Below, in pieces: positions 9,289-19,122 of a DNA stretch of 64,000 nucleotides. Source of the DNA: Lentisphaera marina (GTDB taxonomy: Bacteria > Verrucomicrobiota > Lentisphaeria > Lentisphaerales > Lentisphaeraceae); NCBI RefSeq assembly GCF_028745505.1, contig NZ_JAQZZL010000001.1, forward strand, positions 2,291,818 through 2,355,817, given 5' to 3'. Every line of letters starts with the position of its first letter. Position 1 is the first letter of the stretch. The notes below the pieces were generated by a model. It ran no database searches and was not told the origin of the DNA. It worked only from the letters and a program-made list of their open reading frames with translations. The translations under genes were made by a program, and so were the position numbers.

Positions 9289-10728
9289 ATGATTAAAATG
9301 AAAGGTTTTAAAAAGGCACAGATGACAAAAATAATCGCCATCTTATTATTCCTAACATGCAGTATTTTTGCGGCAGAAACAGATAAGCTCAATGTCATTG
9401 TCATCATGGCCGATGATTTGGGCTACGCGGATTTATCCTGCACAGGCTTGGCTGATGATGTGCAGACCCCCAATATTGATCGCATTGCGAAAAAGGGGAT
9501 TCGCTTTACTAATGCCTATGCGACATCTCCCATATGCAATGCTTCGAGAATTGGCATAGCAACAGGTGCTTACCAGCAACGTCAGGGGATGTACTGGTAT
9601 CAAGGCAAGGGACTTCATGACCCCAAGTTTAACACCATAGGTGAATCTCTAAAAGAAAATGCTTATAAGACGGGCTATGTGGGGAAATTTCATCATGGCC
9701 GAAGTGATCAACCCAAGCATAGAGGGTTTCCACTCAATCATGGTTACGATAGCTTTTATGGTTTTTCGGGTGGCACTAAGCACTATTTAATACACAACAA
9801 GGCTAGTGAAAAAAAGATTTACCGTGCCGGTCCCATGTATGTTCAGGACAAGCATTTAGATGTGGAAGGTTTTACGACTGAGCTCTTCGGTCAACAAGGC
9901 CGGGATTTTGTGCGAAAGCATAAGGATGAGCCCTTCCATCTTTTCCTCTCATTTAATGCGGTTCATCATTACATCCACCAACTGCCCAAGTCCTACCTAA
10001 AGGAAAAAAATCTAAAGCCAATCCCTGATTTTATAAATACTAACAAAGGTAAACTTAAATGGCGTGAAAAATTTGATTCCCCGAATCATCCACAAGGCCG
10101 TCAATATTATCTTGGTCAACTCTATTATTTGGATCGTGAAATCGGCTTGCTTTTAGATGAATTGGAGACTCTTAAAATTGCCGACAAAACCATTATTGTT
10201 TTTATTGGAGATAATGGTGGTTGTCTCACCATATATGCCAATAATGGGGTATTGAAAGGTGGCAAGCGTACTGGTTTTGAAGGTGGCCTGCGTGTTCCAA
10301 TGATTATTTCACATCCTGATATCAAAACGGCGAATATGGTATCCAATGCAACGGTTAGCGCTTTAGACCTGCATCCAACGATTTGTGCCATGACTGGCAG
10401 TGAAATTCCAAAGAATGTCGATGGCATCAACTTAAGCCCCATGTTTAACGGAGAACAGTTAGATACTGAGCGTCGTGCCCTCTATTGGGAGACACCTTAC
10501 CAAAAGGCAATCCGCAAAGGGAAATGGAAGCTCTTAATCAATGAGAGTGATCCAAGCGCCGGCAAGCCTGAAAAAAGAGTTGAAGTTCTGAAAGGCACCT
10601 TCTTATACGATTTGGAAGAAGATCCGGGAGAAAGTAAAGATCTTAGTTCTGGGTACCCTGAAATAAAACAAGACTTATTAAAAGACCTGCAAAAATGGCA
10701 GGCTGAAGTCAAGAAATCTCAAAAATAA
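9289..10728 (+). CDS. Exported sulfatase, copy A of a duplicated pair
   Basis: A 479-residue S1 sulfatase. It has a basic N-terminus and then a hydrophobic signal (IIAILLFLTCSIFAAE). Metal-binding is in MADDLGYAD (D42, D43). The formylglycine site is C83-N-A-S-R, with Ala in place of Pro, then IGIATG; GKFHHG replaces the common GKWH. GDNGG holds the second metal site. TGGAG-type ribosome site lies eight bases before ATG 9289; ATG 9322 (MTKIIAI) is an alternative. It is about 95 percent identical by eye to the protein at 26453, and identity continues about 93 bp past the stop. It probably follows 7716 in one transcript. No 29-bp promoter motif precedes this copy, unlike copy B. Confidence 0.92.
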   Translation: MIKMKGFKKAQMTKIIAILLFLTCSIFAAETDKLNVIVIMADDLGYADLSCTGLADDVQTPNIDRIAKKGIRFTNAYATSPICNASRIGIATGAYQQRQGMYWYQGKGLHDPKFNTIGESLKENAYKTGYVGKFHHGRSDQPKHRGFPLNHGYDSFYGFSGGTKHYLIHNKASEKKIYRAGPMYVQDKHLDVEGFTTELFGQQGRDFVRKHKDEPFHLFLSFNAVHHYIHQLPKSYLKEKNLKPIPDFINTNKGKLKWREKFDSPNHPQGRQYYLGQLYYLDREIGLLLDELETLKIADKTIIVFIGDNGGCLTIYANNGVLKGGKRTGFEGGLRVPMIISHPDIKTANMVSNATVSALDLHPTICAMTGSEIPKNVDGINLSPMFNGEQLDTERRALYWETPYQKAIRKGKWKLLINESDPSAGKPEKRVEVLKGTFLYDLEEDPGESKDLSSGYPEIKQDLLKDLQKWQAEVKKSQK

Positions 10729-10741
10729 TTGAAGGAAATTT

Positions 10742-10932
10742 ATGTTCAAGAAAAACCCTCAGCAACAAACTAAAAATACTTTAAAGACCTTTGCCAAGTC
10801 CTGCCTTTTCCTATTTCCTATCATAAGGAATTCCTCGAGTTTGATGAATTCCTTGGCTTCGAAGCAGTGACCAATTATTTCCGCAAAGCTGGCGAAAAAG
10901 TAGCCCCGAGAAAAAAGCTTCTACCTTCTTAA
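10742..10932 (+). pseudogene. Gene relic: 5' leader joined to a 3' tail
   Basis: ATG 10742 follows an AAGGAA ribosome site and starts a signal-peptide-like sequence (MFKKNPQQQ, then TLKTFAKSCLFLFPI). The frame shifts near 10821, after which a different frame (10819-10932) encodes EFLEFDEFLGFEAVTNYFRKAG and ends APRKKLLPS at TAA. The gene it came from is not recognised. The 5' part is also found after copy B of the sulfatase (27933), with a different continuation. Confidence 0.65.
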
Positions 10933-11005
10933 ACCTACAAAACGCATTAACTATTATATTTAATTACAATAAGTAAACACAAGCATATCTAAATTTAGGT
11001 TAATT

Positions 11006-12493
11006 ATGAAAAAGAATACTTTAACATTATTGATTTCTTTTTGTTTCGTACTTTCGCTGTGCGCAGAGGAAACAAGACCAAACATCATTTTACTGATGGG
11101 CGATGACCATGGTTGGGAGGAGACGAGTTACAACGATCACCCTTATGTGAAAACACCGTATCTAGATGAAATGGCTTCGACAGGAGTTCGTTTAGATAAC
11201 TTTTACGCGATGCCTTCTTGTTCACCGACTCGTGGCAGTATTCTAACTGGACGTCACCCCAATCGCTATGGTATTTTCAATCCGGGATATTCTTTGCGTC
11301 CGGAAGAAATCACAGTTGCTCAACTTTTGAAAAATGCCGGTTATGCAACAGCGCATTTTGGCAAATGGCATGTTGGTCCAGTTAAAAAGAAATCGCCTAC
11401 CAGTCCCGGAGCGATGGGCTTTGATGAGTGGCTTTCTCATGATAATTTCTTCGAGATGGATCCGGTCTTTTCTCGTAATGGAGAAAAACCAGAAAAATAC
11501 TATGGCGAAAGTTCTGAAATCATCATTGATGAAGCGATAGATTTTATTAAAAGAAAACATGAGAACAAGGCTCCTTTGTTTCTGGTGATTTGGTTTGGTT
11601 CTCCTCACGAGCCTTATAGCGGCACAAAAACTGACCTAGCTCTCTATAAAGATTTACCTGAGAAGTACTCGAAAACTAAAGTCTCGCTCACCTCAAATGA
11701 AACAGGTTTGAGAGTGAAGCGCCCCTTGCGCGATGTTCTTATCGAGCGTTATGCCGAAATTACCGCTATGGATCGGTCCATTGGTAAACTCAGGAATTCA
11801 CTCAAAACCCTGGGACTTAAAGAAAATACCCTTTTGTGGTATTGTGGGGATAATGGAATTCCATCCAGTGGCTTGAGAGAGTCACGGTTCAGAGGATTAA
11901 AGGGAAAAGTGTATGAAAATGGCATCAGAGTTCCAGCAGTGATAGAATGGCCGGAAAAAATAAAGCATAATCTTATCTCTAAAGTTAACTCTGTAACAAA
12001 TGATATGCTTCCAACTTTATGCGCACTGGCTGGGACAGATCTACCCAAGCGTCCTCTCGATGGGATTAATTTGCTCCCTGCAATACAAGGAAAGATGCAA
12101 AAACGTCCAACAACACTCAATTTTTGGCAATTTATAGCCGACAAAAAAGCACAGGCAAGCATGAAGCCTTACCTGGATCCAGAACTTCAAAAGGGAACGA
12201 CCCCAGTCGCTAAGAAAAAGAATGGCGTTTTTACCCGAAATTTTAGCAACTACCAACACCCAAGAATCTCTGAAAAGGATTACTTGGGACCAAGAAGCAT
12301 TATTAGTAATGATTATAAACTCGTGATCGATGGAGACAAAGGCACAGGTGTTGAACTTTTTAATCTTAAAACTGACATCTCAGAAAGTAAAAATCTTGCC
12401 TCCTCTCATCCCGATATTGCAGAAAAAATGTCTAAGCAATTACGTGATTGGCAGACAGATGTTTTGAATAGTTTAATGGGTCGCGATTACTAA
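11006..12493 (+). CDS. Exported sulfatase
   Basis: A 495-residue S1 sulfatase with a signal peptide (about 1-20). Seen: MGDDHGWEE (D33, D34), formylglycine motif C72-S-P-T-R followed by GSILTGRHP, GKWHVGP, and CGDNGIPSS. It is a standalone family length and complete. Its leader (AACACAAGCATATCTAAAT, then TTAGGTTAATTATG) and first codons (MKKNTLTLL) closely match the leader and first codons of the 26453 sulfatase, whose body is otherwise a copy of 9289; this is direct evidence of leader swapping. Its upstream region also contains the tail relic ending at 10932. Substrate unknown. Confidence 0.92.
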   Translation: MKKNTLTLLISFCFVLSLCAEETRPNIILLMGDDHGWEETSYNDHPYVKTPYLDEMASTGVRLDNFYAMPSCSPTRGSILTGRHPNRYGIFNPGYSLRPEEITVAQLLKNAGYATAHFGKWHVGPVKKKSPTSPGAMGFDEWLSHDNFFEMDPVFSRNGEKPEKYYGESSEIIIDEAIDFIKRKHENKAPLFLVIWFGSPHEPYSGTKTDLALYKDLPEKYSKTKVSLTSNETGLRVKRPLRDVLIERYAEITAMDRSIGKLRNSLKTLGLKENTLLWYCGDNGIPSSGLRESRFRGLKGKVYENGIRVPAVIEWPEKIKHNLISKVNSVTNDMLPTLCALAGTDLPKRPLDGINLLPAIQGKMQKRPTTLNFWQFIADKKAQASMKPYLDPELQKGTTPVAKKKNGVFTRNFSNYQHPRISEKDYLGPRSIISNDYKLVIDGDKGTGVELFNLKTDISESKNLASSHPDIAEKMSKQLRDWQTDVLNSLMGRDY

Positions 12494-12639
12494 GAGCTTG
12501 GAAGGCCTAAGTCAGATAACATTATCATTCGCTGTTTTTACTAGTGCGCTTGGGAGCACCGGCGTCTCGAAACTTTGTAAAATAAGGCTGAAGGCCTTCA
12601 AGCAACGTAGCCTATGGCAATCGCCATAGGAGTGCAATT

Positions 12640-12684
12640 CACCAACAACATGAAAAACTTCTTGAAGGAACAAACCTTCACTGA
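12640..12684 (+). pseudogene. Sulfatase 3' tail relic
   Basis: A start-less frame reads HEKLLEGTNLH before TGA 12682-12684, close to the last residues of the wrecked sulfatase at 7160-7595 (EKLLEGTNLD). Between 12494 and 12640 there are small palindromes such as GCCTATGGCAATCGCCATAGG (split stem CCTATGGC/GCCATAGG). Confidence 0.65.
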
Positions 12685-12701
12685 AGGTTAAGGACTAAAC
12701 G

Positions 12702-14009
12702 ATGAATAAAAAATATTTCCCATTTATGATCAGCTGTTTTTTCATTTTATTTTCTTTCACTTCAACTGTTTTTGCAGCTGAAGCCAAAAAGGAGAAAACC
12801 ACACCATTTCAAATCAAAGCATCCACCTCCGAAGAAAATCATGATGCAACTTTGGCGGTTGATGGTGATAAAAAAACATATTGGATCCCCAAAGATACTC
12901 CGAGCCAATCCCGCCCACAGTCGCTCATCTTGAAGTATGACAATCACATTCTGGTCACTAGCGTAGAAGTGACTGGAAACTCCGAAAGCGAGGCGTTTAA
13001 CGTGGAACTTTTGGGTTTACCTGGGGGGACAATTCCCCATGGAACCTGCAAAGCAGACCAGCCCTTAGTCCTTAATTTTGATCCGGTCAAGGCCCGAAGT
13101 CTGGAACTCCGTTTCAAAAGCGGAAAGGTTCAGGTTTCCGACATCCAGGTCAAACAGCTGCCCTTGCCCAAACCTACATTGTCCAATGTCCCCTATGGCA
13201 AGCACGAACGTCATACCATTGATTTCTGGAAAGCTCCCTCAGACAAACCCACACCCTTGGTTTTTGTTATTCATGGTGGAGGCTGGGGAGGCGGCGACAA
13301 GGACAGGGTTCATCGTTTTGCCGATGTTACTCCCCTGTTAAAGGCGGGTATCTCGCTCGTTGCTATTAACTACCGATTGATGAGGCATACCAAAGGTGTC
13401 AAGCCGCCGGTCAAGGTGCCCCTGCATGATGCTGCCCGTGCCCTGCAGTTTGTGAGAAGTAAAGCAAAAGAATGGAATATAGATAAACAACTCATTGGAG
13501 CAGCCGGAGGTTCAGCCGGTGCCTGTTCTAGTTTGTGGCTGGCTTATCACGATGATCTTGCCAAGCCGGATAGTGATGATCCCATTGCACGTGAATCTAC
13601 ACGATTGTATTGCGTAGCTGTTAGGGGACCGCAAACCTCGCTTGATCCACAGCAAATGAGGGAGTGGATACCGAACATCAAATACGGCGGGCATGCGTTT
13701 GGGAAAAAGAATTTTGAAGAGTTCATTGCTGAGCGCGAAAGCATTTTGCCCTGGATTGCCGAATACTCGCCCTATGCGTTGGTGAGTACCGATGATCCTC
13801 CTGTCTATTTATCGTACGGCAAAAGTCCGGCTGTTGGCAAAAACCAAAGCGATCCGACCCACTCCGCAAATTTCGGAGTAAAGTTAAAGGAGCACTGTGA
13901 AAATACTGGTATCAAATGTGACCTCGTGTACCCTGACGCTACTGACATAAAATACAAAACTACAACAGATTATCTTATTGAAAAACTCAAATCAGGAGCA
14001 GAACAATAG
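12702..14009 (+). CDS. Exported alpha/beta-hydrolase esterase with N-terminal discoidin-like domain
   Basis: A 435-residue protein: signal peptide (about 1-26), a beta-sandwich-like domain (about 36-152, resembling F5/8 type C/discoidin: DATLAVDGDKKTYW), then an alpha/beta-hydrolase of the carbohydrate esterase type. The oxyanion motif H191-G-G-G-W and the nucleophile elbow G-G-S271-A-G are clear. The catalytic Asp and His should lie in the last 80 residues (DDPPVYLSYGKS and PTHSANFG). It probably removes acetyl or other ester groups from the polysaccharide, so that sulfatases and glycosidases can act. The N-terminal domain would bind glycan. The gene stands alone between two sulfatases; a sulfatase tail relic lies immediately upstream. 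Confidence 0.85.
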   Translation: MNKKYFPFMISCFFILFSFTSTVFAAEAKKEKTTPFQIKASTSEENHDATLAVDGDKKTYWIPKDTPSQSRPQSLILKYDNHILVTSVEVTGNSESEAFNVELLGLPGGTIPHGTCKADQPLVLNFDPVKARSLELRFKSGKVQVSDIQVKQLPLPKPTLSNVPYGKHERHTIDFWKAPSDKPTPLVFVIHGGGWGGGDKDRVHRFADVTPLLKAGISLVAINYRLMRHTKGVKPPVKVPLHDAARALQFVRSKAKEWNIDKQLIGAAGGSAGACSSLWLAYHDDLAKPDSDDPIARESTRLYCVAVRGPQTSLDPQQMREWIPNIKYGGHAFGKKNFEEFIAERESILPWIAEYSPYALVSTDDPPVYLSYGKSPAVGKNQSDPTHSANFGVKLKEHCENTGIKCDLVYPDATDIKYKTTTDYLIEKLKSGAEQ

Positions 14010-14093
14010 AATTTGAAAAAACTAAAACCATTAAATACTTGATCTATATATCAGTAAATCAAAATTCTAAGCAGTAAATCAAAGGAGATACAA

Positions 14094-15725
14094 ATGAGAG
14101 CATTATTAAAAATAGCTGCAGTTATGGGCTTAGTCTGCGGAGCACAGGCGCAGGCAGCAGAACAATCGAAACCGAATATTATCTATATCTTGGCCGACGA
14201 CTGGGGCCTGGGGGATGTGAAAACCTATGGCGGAGACCGTTGTAAGATCGACACACCGCACATGGATCAACTGGCTGCCAAGGGAATGAAGTTTACCGAT
14301 GCCCACACCTCCTCATCGGTGTGTACACCAAGCCGCTACAGCGTGATGACGGGCCGCTATAATTTTCGTGGATCCAACGGAGTTGTGAATGGCTACAAGG
14401 CAGCAAAGATCAAGCCGGGACGGGAAACGGTTGCTTCGATGTTAAAGCAGAATGGATACGCCACCGGAATGGTTGGTAAGTGGCATATTGGAATGAATTT
14501 GCCGACCACTGACGGAAAACCACCACGCGGAATGGCAGACAATAAAAAAGGGACAGTTGATTCGAATATTGACTGGAATGGGACAATCACCGGAGGACCA
14601 TACGATGTGGGCTTTGAGTATTACTATGGAATTAATGGATCGCTGGATATGCCTCCTTACGTCTGGATAGAGAACAATCGCTTTACCGAGCCGGGAACTA
14701 AACCGAATGATATGTGCCGTCCGGGACCGCAGGGTGAAAGCTTTGATTTTAGAGACGTATTACCTAAAATAACCAGAAAATCTGTTGCCTGGATACAAGA
14801 GCAGGCTAAATCGGAGCAGCCGTTCTTTCTCTATATGGCGCTGACCAGCCCTCATACGCCACTTGTTACTTCAGCTCAATTCAAGGGTAAAAGTAAGGTC
14901 GGACCGTATGGCGATCTTGTGATGGAAACCGACTGGTCGGTGGGAGAGGTGGTGAAAGCCCTTGAACAGGCAGGGATTGCGGATAACACGCTGATTATTG
15001 TAACTGCCGACAACGGATGCAGCCCGGCCGCGACAATCGGGCTTAAAGACAAGACAAAAATCCAGTTTCAGATGGATAAAGCGCTTGAAGAGAATCCCGA
15101 CGCCCATTACCCGAGCGATATCTATCGCGGCCATAAGGCGGATATTTATGAAGGTGGTCACCGGGTTCCGTACATTGTCCGTTGGGATGCTAAAGTGAAG
15201 GCAGGAAGCGTGTCAGATGAGCCTATTTGCCTGGTTGACCTCTATGCGACTTGTGCTGATATCGTGGGTGCAAAAATCCCAGATACCGCCGCGGAGGACT
15301 CGGTGAGCACTCTTCCAGTAATGCTTGGCACGGCAACAGGACCGATTCATGAGGCCCTCGTGCACCACTCTTACAATAGTTATTTTGCTATCAGAAAAGG
15401 TAAATGGAAGCTGATTTTTGGACCTGATTCAGGCGGTTGGAGTAACCCGGCACCTCCATCTAAGAGAATAGTTAAGGGTAGAACCAGTACCGACCCTGCT
15501 AAGCTTCAGGAAAATGAATGGCTGCAGCTTTTTGATTTGGAGGCGGATCCGGCGGAATTGAACAACCTTTACGGCAAGTACCCGGAAGTGGTGAAGAACC
15601 TGACTGAGATTGGACAGAAGTATATCGATAACGGGCGTTCGACCCCGGGTGCGAACCAGAAAAATGATGTAAAAACGAGTTTGACGCCTAACTGGGTCGA
15701 TAAGTACAAACGTAAAAGTAAATAA
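14094..15725 (+). CDS. Exported sulfatase, paralogue of 16991
   Basis: A 543-residue S1 sulfatase with a signal peptide (about 1-22) and a strong AAAGGAG ribosome site before ATG 14094. Seen: LADDWGLGD (D35, D36), formylglycine motif C77-T-P-S-R followed by YSVMTGRY, GKWHIGMN, and TADNGCSP. A long insert after GKWHIG ends in GGPYDVGFEYYYGINGSLDM and PPYVWIENN, shared with the 16991 protein. These two are the closest pair besides the 9289/26453 duplicates, at roughly 50-60 percent identity by eye. Base composition is richer in GC than the flanks. No 29-bp motif is present upstream, while the paralogue has one, so the two may be expressed under different conditions. Confidence 0.92.
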   Translation: MRALLKIAAVMGLVCGAQAQAAEQSKPNIIYILADDWGLGDVKTYGGDRCKIDTPHMDQLAAKGMKFTDAHTSSSVCTPSRYSVMTGRYNFRGSNGVVNGYKAAKIKPGRETVASMLKQNGYATGMVGKWHIGMNLPTTDGKPPRGMADNKKGTVDSNIDWNGTITGGPYDVGFEYYYGINGSLDMPPYVWIENNRFTEPGTKPNDMCRPGPQGESFDFRDVLPKITRKSVAWIQEQAKSEQPFFLYMALTSPHTPLVTSAQFKGKSKVGPYGDLVMETDWSVGEVVKALEQAGIADNTLIIVTADNGCSPAATIGLKDKTKIQFQMDKALEENPDAHYPSDIYRGHKADIYEGGHRVPYIVRWDAKVKAGSVSDEPICLVDLYATCADIVGAKIPDTAAEDSVSTLPVMLGTATGPIHEALVHHSYNSYFAIRKGKWKLIFGPDSGGWSNPAPPSKRIVKGRTSTDPAKLQENEWLQLFDLEADPAELNNLYGKYPEVVKNLTEIGQKYIDNGRSTPGANQKNDVKTSLTPNWVDKYKRKSK

Positions 15726-16288
15726 TTAAAAGCTAATAGCATTATTGCGGACTCCGCAATGAGGCTTTTTGTAGAAATCAATTCAAGCACAGATCGAACA
15801 GATCAACACAGAAGAATTGATATCGACTTTGAACTCGGTCGGACCTTCGGCCCTCATACCGGGGGCTCGCTAAATCATGCACCTGACGCTGCATGCTATC
15901 ATCGATCGGACTTACAGCCCTTAGTGATAGTAAAGTTCATCTACTTACAATAATTCTCTTATCGATTGAGTCGATAGACCTATTAATCTAGCAATAATAT
16001 AGAGTAAAAAAGTATTAGCTAATAATGCTGAAAGCATGGATTAATAAAGCCCAATGGCGTGAGAGGCTGTGTGAAAAACACTCTTTTAGGTGCAGTGCAC
16101 CGATAGAAAATAGCGTGTGGTGCAGCCACACGTATGAAAAAAAATGTATCTAAGGTGCAACGCACCGACACAAGGTATTGAATGTGTCGGACTTACAGCC
16201 CTTCAACTTCCTCTTTCAATACAATCATGCACCTATCGGTGCATGCTATAATCGGACGGGCTTTCAGCCCTAAATCAAATTATATTTG
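15726..16288. repeat. Palindromic repeat cluster
   Basis: No gene. Contains GGTCGGACC/GGGCT palindromes (15840-15920), then units of the second repeat family, GGTGCAGTGCACC followed by GTGTGGTGCAGCCACAC (16082-16130), GGTGCAACGCACC near 16155 and CATGCACC...GGTGCATG near 16225. The 16067-16135 part matches the outer end of the inverted repeat copy at 25888-26150. Confidence 0.75.
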
Positions 16289-16530
16289 TTTTTCAGGTGC
16301 AGCGCACCGATAGACAATAGCGTGTGGTGCAGCCACACGTACGGGATAACAGGTTTTATCCGCCCGTATGGCAATACCTCGCGGATGTGAGTCCGACATA
16401 GAGTGTCGGACCCAAGTTTGGGCCCTGGCTTAATTTCGAACACATTTTCATGCCCCTGACGGAGCATGCTACGTTCTAGCGGACTCACAGGTGAGCCCTG
16501 ACAATATAGATATTTCTTTATTTTTCACAC
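16289..16530 (+). repeat. Long repeat, inverted copy at 25888-26126
   Basis: About 240 bp matches the reverse complement of 25888-26126 along its whole length: GGTGCAGCGCACCGATAG, the GTGTGG...CCACAC stem, GGGATAACAGGTTTTATCC, GTCCGACA/TGTCGGAC, GCGGACTCACAGGTGAG and ATATAGATATTTCTTTATTT. The two copies bracket about 9.4 kb in opposite orientation. Within each copy several smaller perfect palindromes occur. Confidence 0.85.
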
Positions 16531-16841
16531 AGTCTCTCACGAGCTAGGCTTGATTAAGGCATTCCTTCAGAATTCAAAAGTAAATCTAATTCATTGCCAA
16601 AGTAATAGGGCTGGAAGCCCGATCTATTCCAGCGTGGGGCAAAGCCCTACGAAACGAAAATCAAGAACAACTCCAGGGCCGAAGGTCCTAGCGAAATAAT
16701 GTTATTCTAATGATTGCAAACTCCGCAATTTTTATGCTCTTTGCTGGTTTAATAAATTCCACAAAGCATTCACAAGCAGATACCGTTTGCGAATTTCCTG
16801 ATGACAGTAGATATTTTTATAATCAAAAAAAGTTTACTTAG
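16531..16841. repeat. Palindrome remnants and duplicated leader
   Basis: 16600-16690 carries GGGCTGGAAGCCC, a GTGGGG-type stem and GGGCCGAAGGTCC. From 16701 the sequence is the same leader block as 3059-3227. No coding potential seen. Confidence 0.7.
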
Positions 16842-16870
16842 CTGTAAAGAACTCACTTCAGGTCTCCGTG
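16842..16870 (+). promoter_or_regulatory. 29-bp ECF-like promoter motif
   Basis: CTGTAAAGAA-N11-TCTCCGTG, perfect match, 121 bp before the ATG of the 16991 sulfatase. The 120-bp leader between them recurs, with few changes, at 24649-24768. Confidence 0.75.
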
Positions 16871-16990
16871 AATATTCATATCTAAGTTTCTAAACACTGA
16901 TATTCCACAGCGATATTTAACGCTATTGAAAGCTGATAAGGTGGCAGACTATATGTATAATTTCGAATTTTTAAGATAAGGATATTAATA

Positions 16991-18628
16991 ATGAAAAAAA
17001 GTTTATTTATTGTAGTTTTGTTTTCAATTGGAGGGCTGCTTTGGGCAGACACAAGACCAAATATTGTTTTTATTCTCGCTGACGATATGGGACTCGGCGA
17101 CATCAAGGCTTATGGGGGCGATCGATGCAAAATCGATACGCCTCACGCCGACCAACTCGCCGCCAAGGGCATGATGTTTCTCGACGCGCACACCTCCTCC
17201 GCCGTCTGCACCCCCAGCCGGTATGGCTTGATCACCGGGCGTTACTGCTGGCGCACAGAGAAGCAAGGCGGTGTCCTGAATGGCTATAAGAAAGCCTTGA
17301 TTAAACCCGACGTACCCACCGTTGCCAGCTTCCTTAAAGAAAATGGGTATCAAACGGCCTGCATCGGGAAATGGCATATAGGTCTGAATCTTGACTCAAC
17401 TGTTGGCAATAAAAGAACAGAATATAATGCCCTGGAGGCTAAGTGGAGAAAAGGTGAAAATGTTGACATAGATTTAGACTGGTCGGCCGAGATTAAGGGC
17501 GGCCCGGTTGATGTGGGCTTTGATTATTTTTTTGGGATTAGCGCCTCCTTGGATATGTCGCCTTACGTCTGGATTGAAAATAACCACTTTGTCGGCACGG
17601 GCTCGGTAATTAAAAAAGGAGATGGACGCCCTGGCCCAGCACATCCCGATTTTAAAGCGGATGAGGTGCTGGCGAAGACAACTGAAAAAACCGTTGAATA
17701 TATCGACCAGGCGGTCAAGAACAAGAAACCCTTCTTTATCTATATGCCCTTGAATAGCCCGCATACCCCAATTGTTCCTTCGTCCGAATTTATCGGCAAG
17801 AGTGAGGTCGGTCTTTTTGGTGATTTTGTGATGGAAACCGATTGGTCGGTGGGGCAGGTCGTGGCGGCACTTGAGCGTAACGGCGTTCTGGAAAATACCA
17901 TGATCGTCTACTCCGCTGACAATGGTTGCAGTACTACTGCACAGAGAAACTCGAATAAGTCTAAAACGAAAATTATTTTCCAAAATGGAGACGGGCAACC
18001 CATTGATCCGGACGCACATTACCCAAGTGATATTTATCGCGGCCATAAAACCGACTTATTTGAGGGCGGTCACCGCGTACCCTTTATTGTGCGTTGGGAC
18101 AAAGGAGTTGCGCCGGGCAGTAGTTGTGATAGCATCGTTGGACTTACCGATTTTTTTGCCACCTGCGCTGACATTATTGGTAAACCCCTGCCGTCGCAAG
18201 TGCCGGACTCAATCAGCTTTCTGCCGCATCTTAGGGGCGAAACCCCAGATGCGAAGGGGTCGCGAAAAGATATTATTAATCATTCATTCAAGGGGAAATT
18301 CGCCATCCGGCAAGGGGATTGGAAGTTGCTGCTAATACCCGACAAAAGAGTTGCGCCGGCATCAGAAAATTCGCAAGCGCAGAAAGACAGCCGACCTGAA
18401 ATTCAACTTTACAACCTTTCCAACGATCCAGGAGAAGTAAAAAATGTGCAAGACGCGCATCCTGAAATCACTAAAAGCCTTATCGCTCTACTAGAGACGC
18501 AGGTGCAAAGCGGTCGCAGCAACCCTGGTGCTCAATTAAGCAATGATGCTGAGGTGGACATCTGGAAAACCGCAAAAAGCAAAGCCGAAGCTAAAGCTAA
18601 AGCTAAAAGCAAAAAAGGCAAAAAGTAA
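16991..18628 (+). CDS. Exported sulfatase with Lys/Ala tail
   Basis: A 545-residue S1 sulfatase with a signal peptide (about 1-19). Seen: LADDMGLGD (D31, D32), formylglycine motif C73-T-P-S-R then YGLITGRY, GKWHIGLN, and SADNGCST. A family insert ends GGPVDVGFDYFFGISASLDM and SPYVWIENN. The C-terminus is a repetitive Lys/Ala run (SKAEAKAKAKSKKGKK), which could contact anionic glycan or the cell surface (inference). AAGGATATTA precedes ATG 16991. The gene is GC-rich while its leader is AT-rich and duplicated elsewhere, so body and control region seem to have separate histories. It is the clearest single-gene target of the shared promoter motif. Confidence 0.93.
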   Translation: MKKSLFIVVLFSIGGLLWADTRPNIVFILADDMGLGDIKAYGGDRCKIDTPHADQLAAKGMMFLDAHTSSAVCTPSRYGLITGRYCWRTEKQGGVLNGYKKALIKPDVPTVASFLKENGYQTACIGKWHIGLNLDSTVGNKRTEYNALEAKWRKGENVDIDLDWSAEIKGGPVDVGFDYFFGISASLDMSPYVWIENNHFVGTGSVIKKGDGRPGPAHPDFKADEVLAKTTEKTVEYIDQAVKNKKPFFIYMPLNSPHTPIVPSSEFIGKSEVGLFGDFVMETDWSVGQVVAALERNGVLENTMIVYSADNGCSTTAQRNSNKSKTKIIFQNGDGQPIDPDAHYPSDIYRGHKTDLFEGGHRVPFIVRWDKGVAPGSSCDSIVGLTDFFATCADIIGKPLPSQVPDSISFLPHLRGETPDAKGSRKDIINHSFKGKFAIRQGDWKLLLIPDKRVAPASENSQAQKDSRPEIQLYNLSNDPGEVKNVQDAHPEITKSLIALLETQVQSGRSNPGAQLSNDAEVDIWKTAKSKAEAKAKAKSKKGKK

Positions 18629-19122
18629 TCCCCGTGGGTGGATCGTCTTTCTTTTTCGGCGCATTCTCCTGCCCGCCAACTTGGCAGGACAATGTAATCA
18701 TAAGGGTCATGAGATAGAGAATGCCCTGGGGACGTCGTAAAGGACAAGCTGTTCAAAAGCGCACTTCCCGCGAGGAAGGAACATGGATCAGTTCGGGTAC
18801 AGGTGATCACGCGATCCAGCACAGCAATAAGCGCGCCGAACCGGCGCATCCAAACGTGGAGATGGTAAAAATAAGAAAGAAGAAAAAGCCGAGGAATAAG
18901 GATAAGAAAAAGTAGAGGCGTATCTGTCATCCGCTGATTTTTTGTTAAGGGGGGGGATTCACAAAAGTTAACAGAACCCAGACTGGAAAGGTAAAAAGCC
19001 CCCTGCCCTTACCGAATGAATAAACTAAAACTCATGAAATCAGGATAGAGATTTCACCCTGATCAAAAAAATTATACTACTAATATTAAAAGATAATTGA
19101 AAGTGGAGAAACATTACACAAA
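18629..19122. other. Intergenic region, no convincing gene
   Basis: A 64-codon frame (18721-18915) ends in a Lys-rich run like that of local sulfatases (VKIRKKKKPRNKDKKK) but has no recognisable N-terminus, so it may be a decayed sulfatase tail. A possible hairpin with arms ATCAGG/CCTGAT near 19040-19062 is followed by a run of A. Nothing else stands out. Confidence 0.5.

Noticed and set aside
18721..18915. 64-codon basic ORF as a gene
   Set aside because: No homology recognised, no ribosome site; the Lys-rich end alone could be a decayed sulfatase tail.
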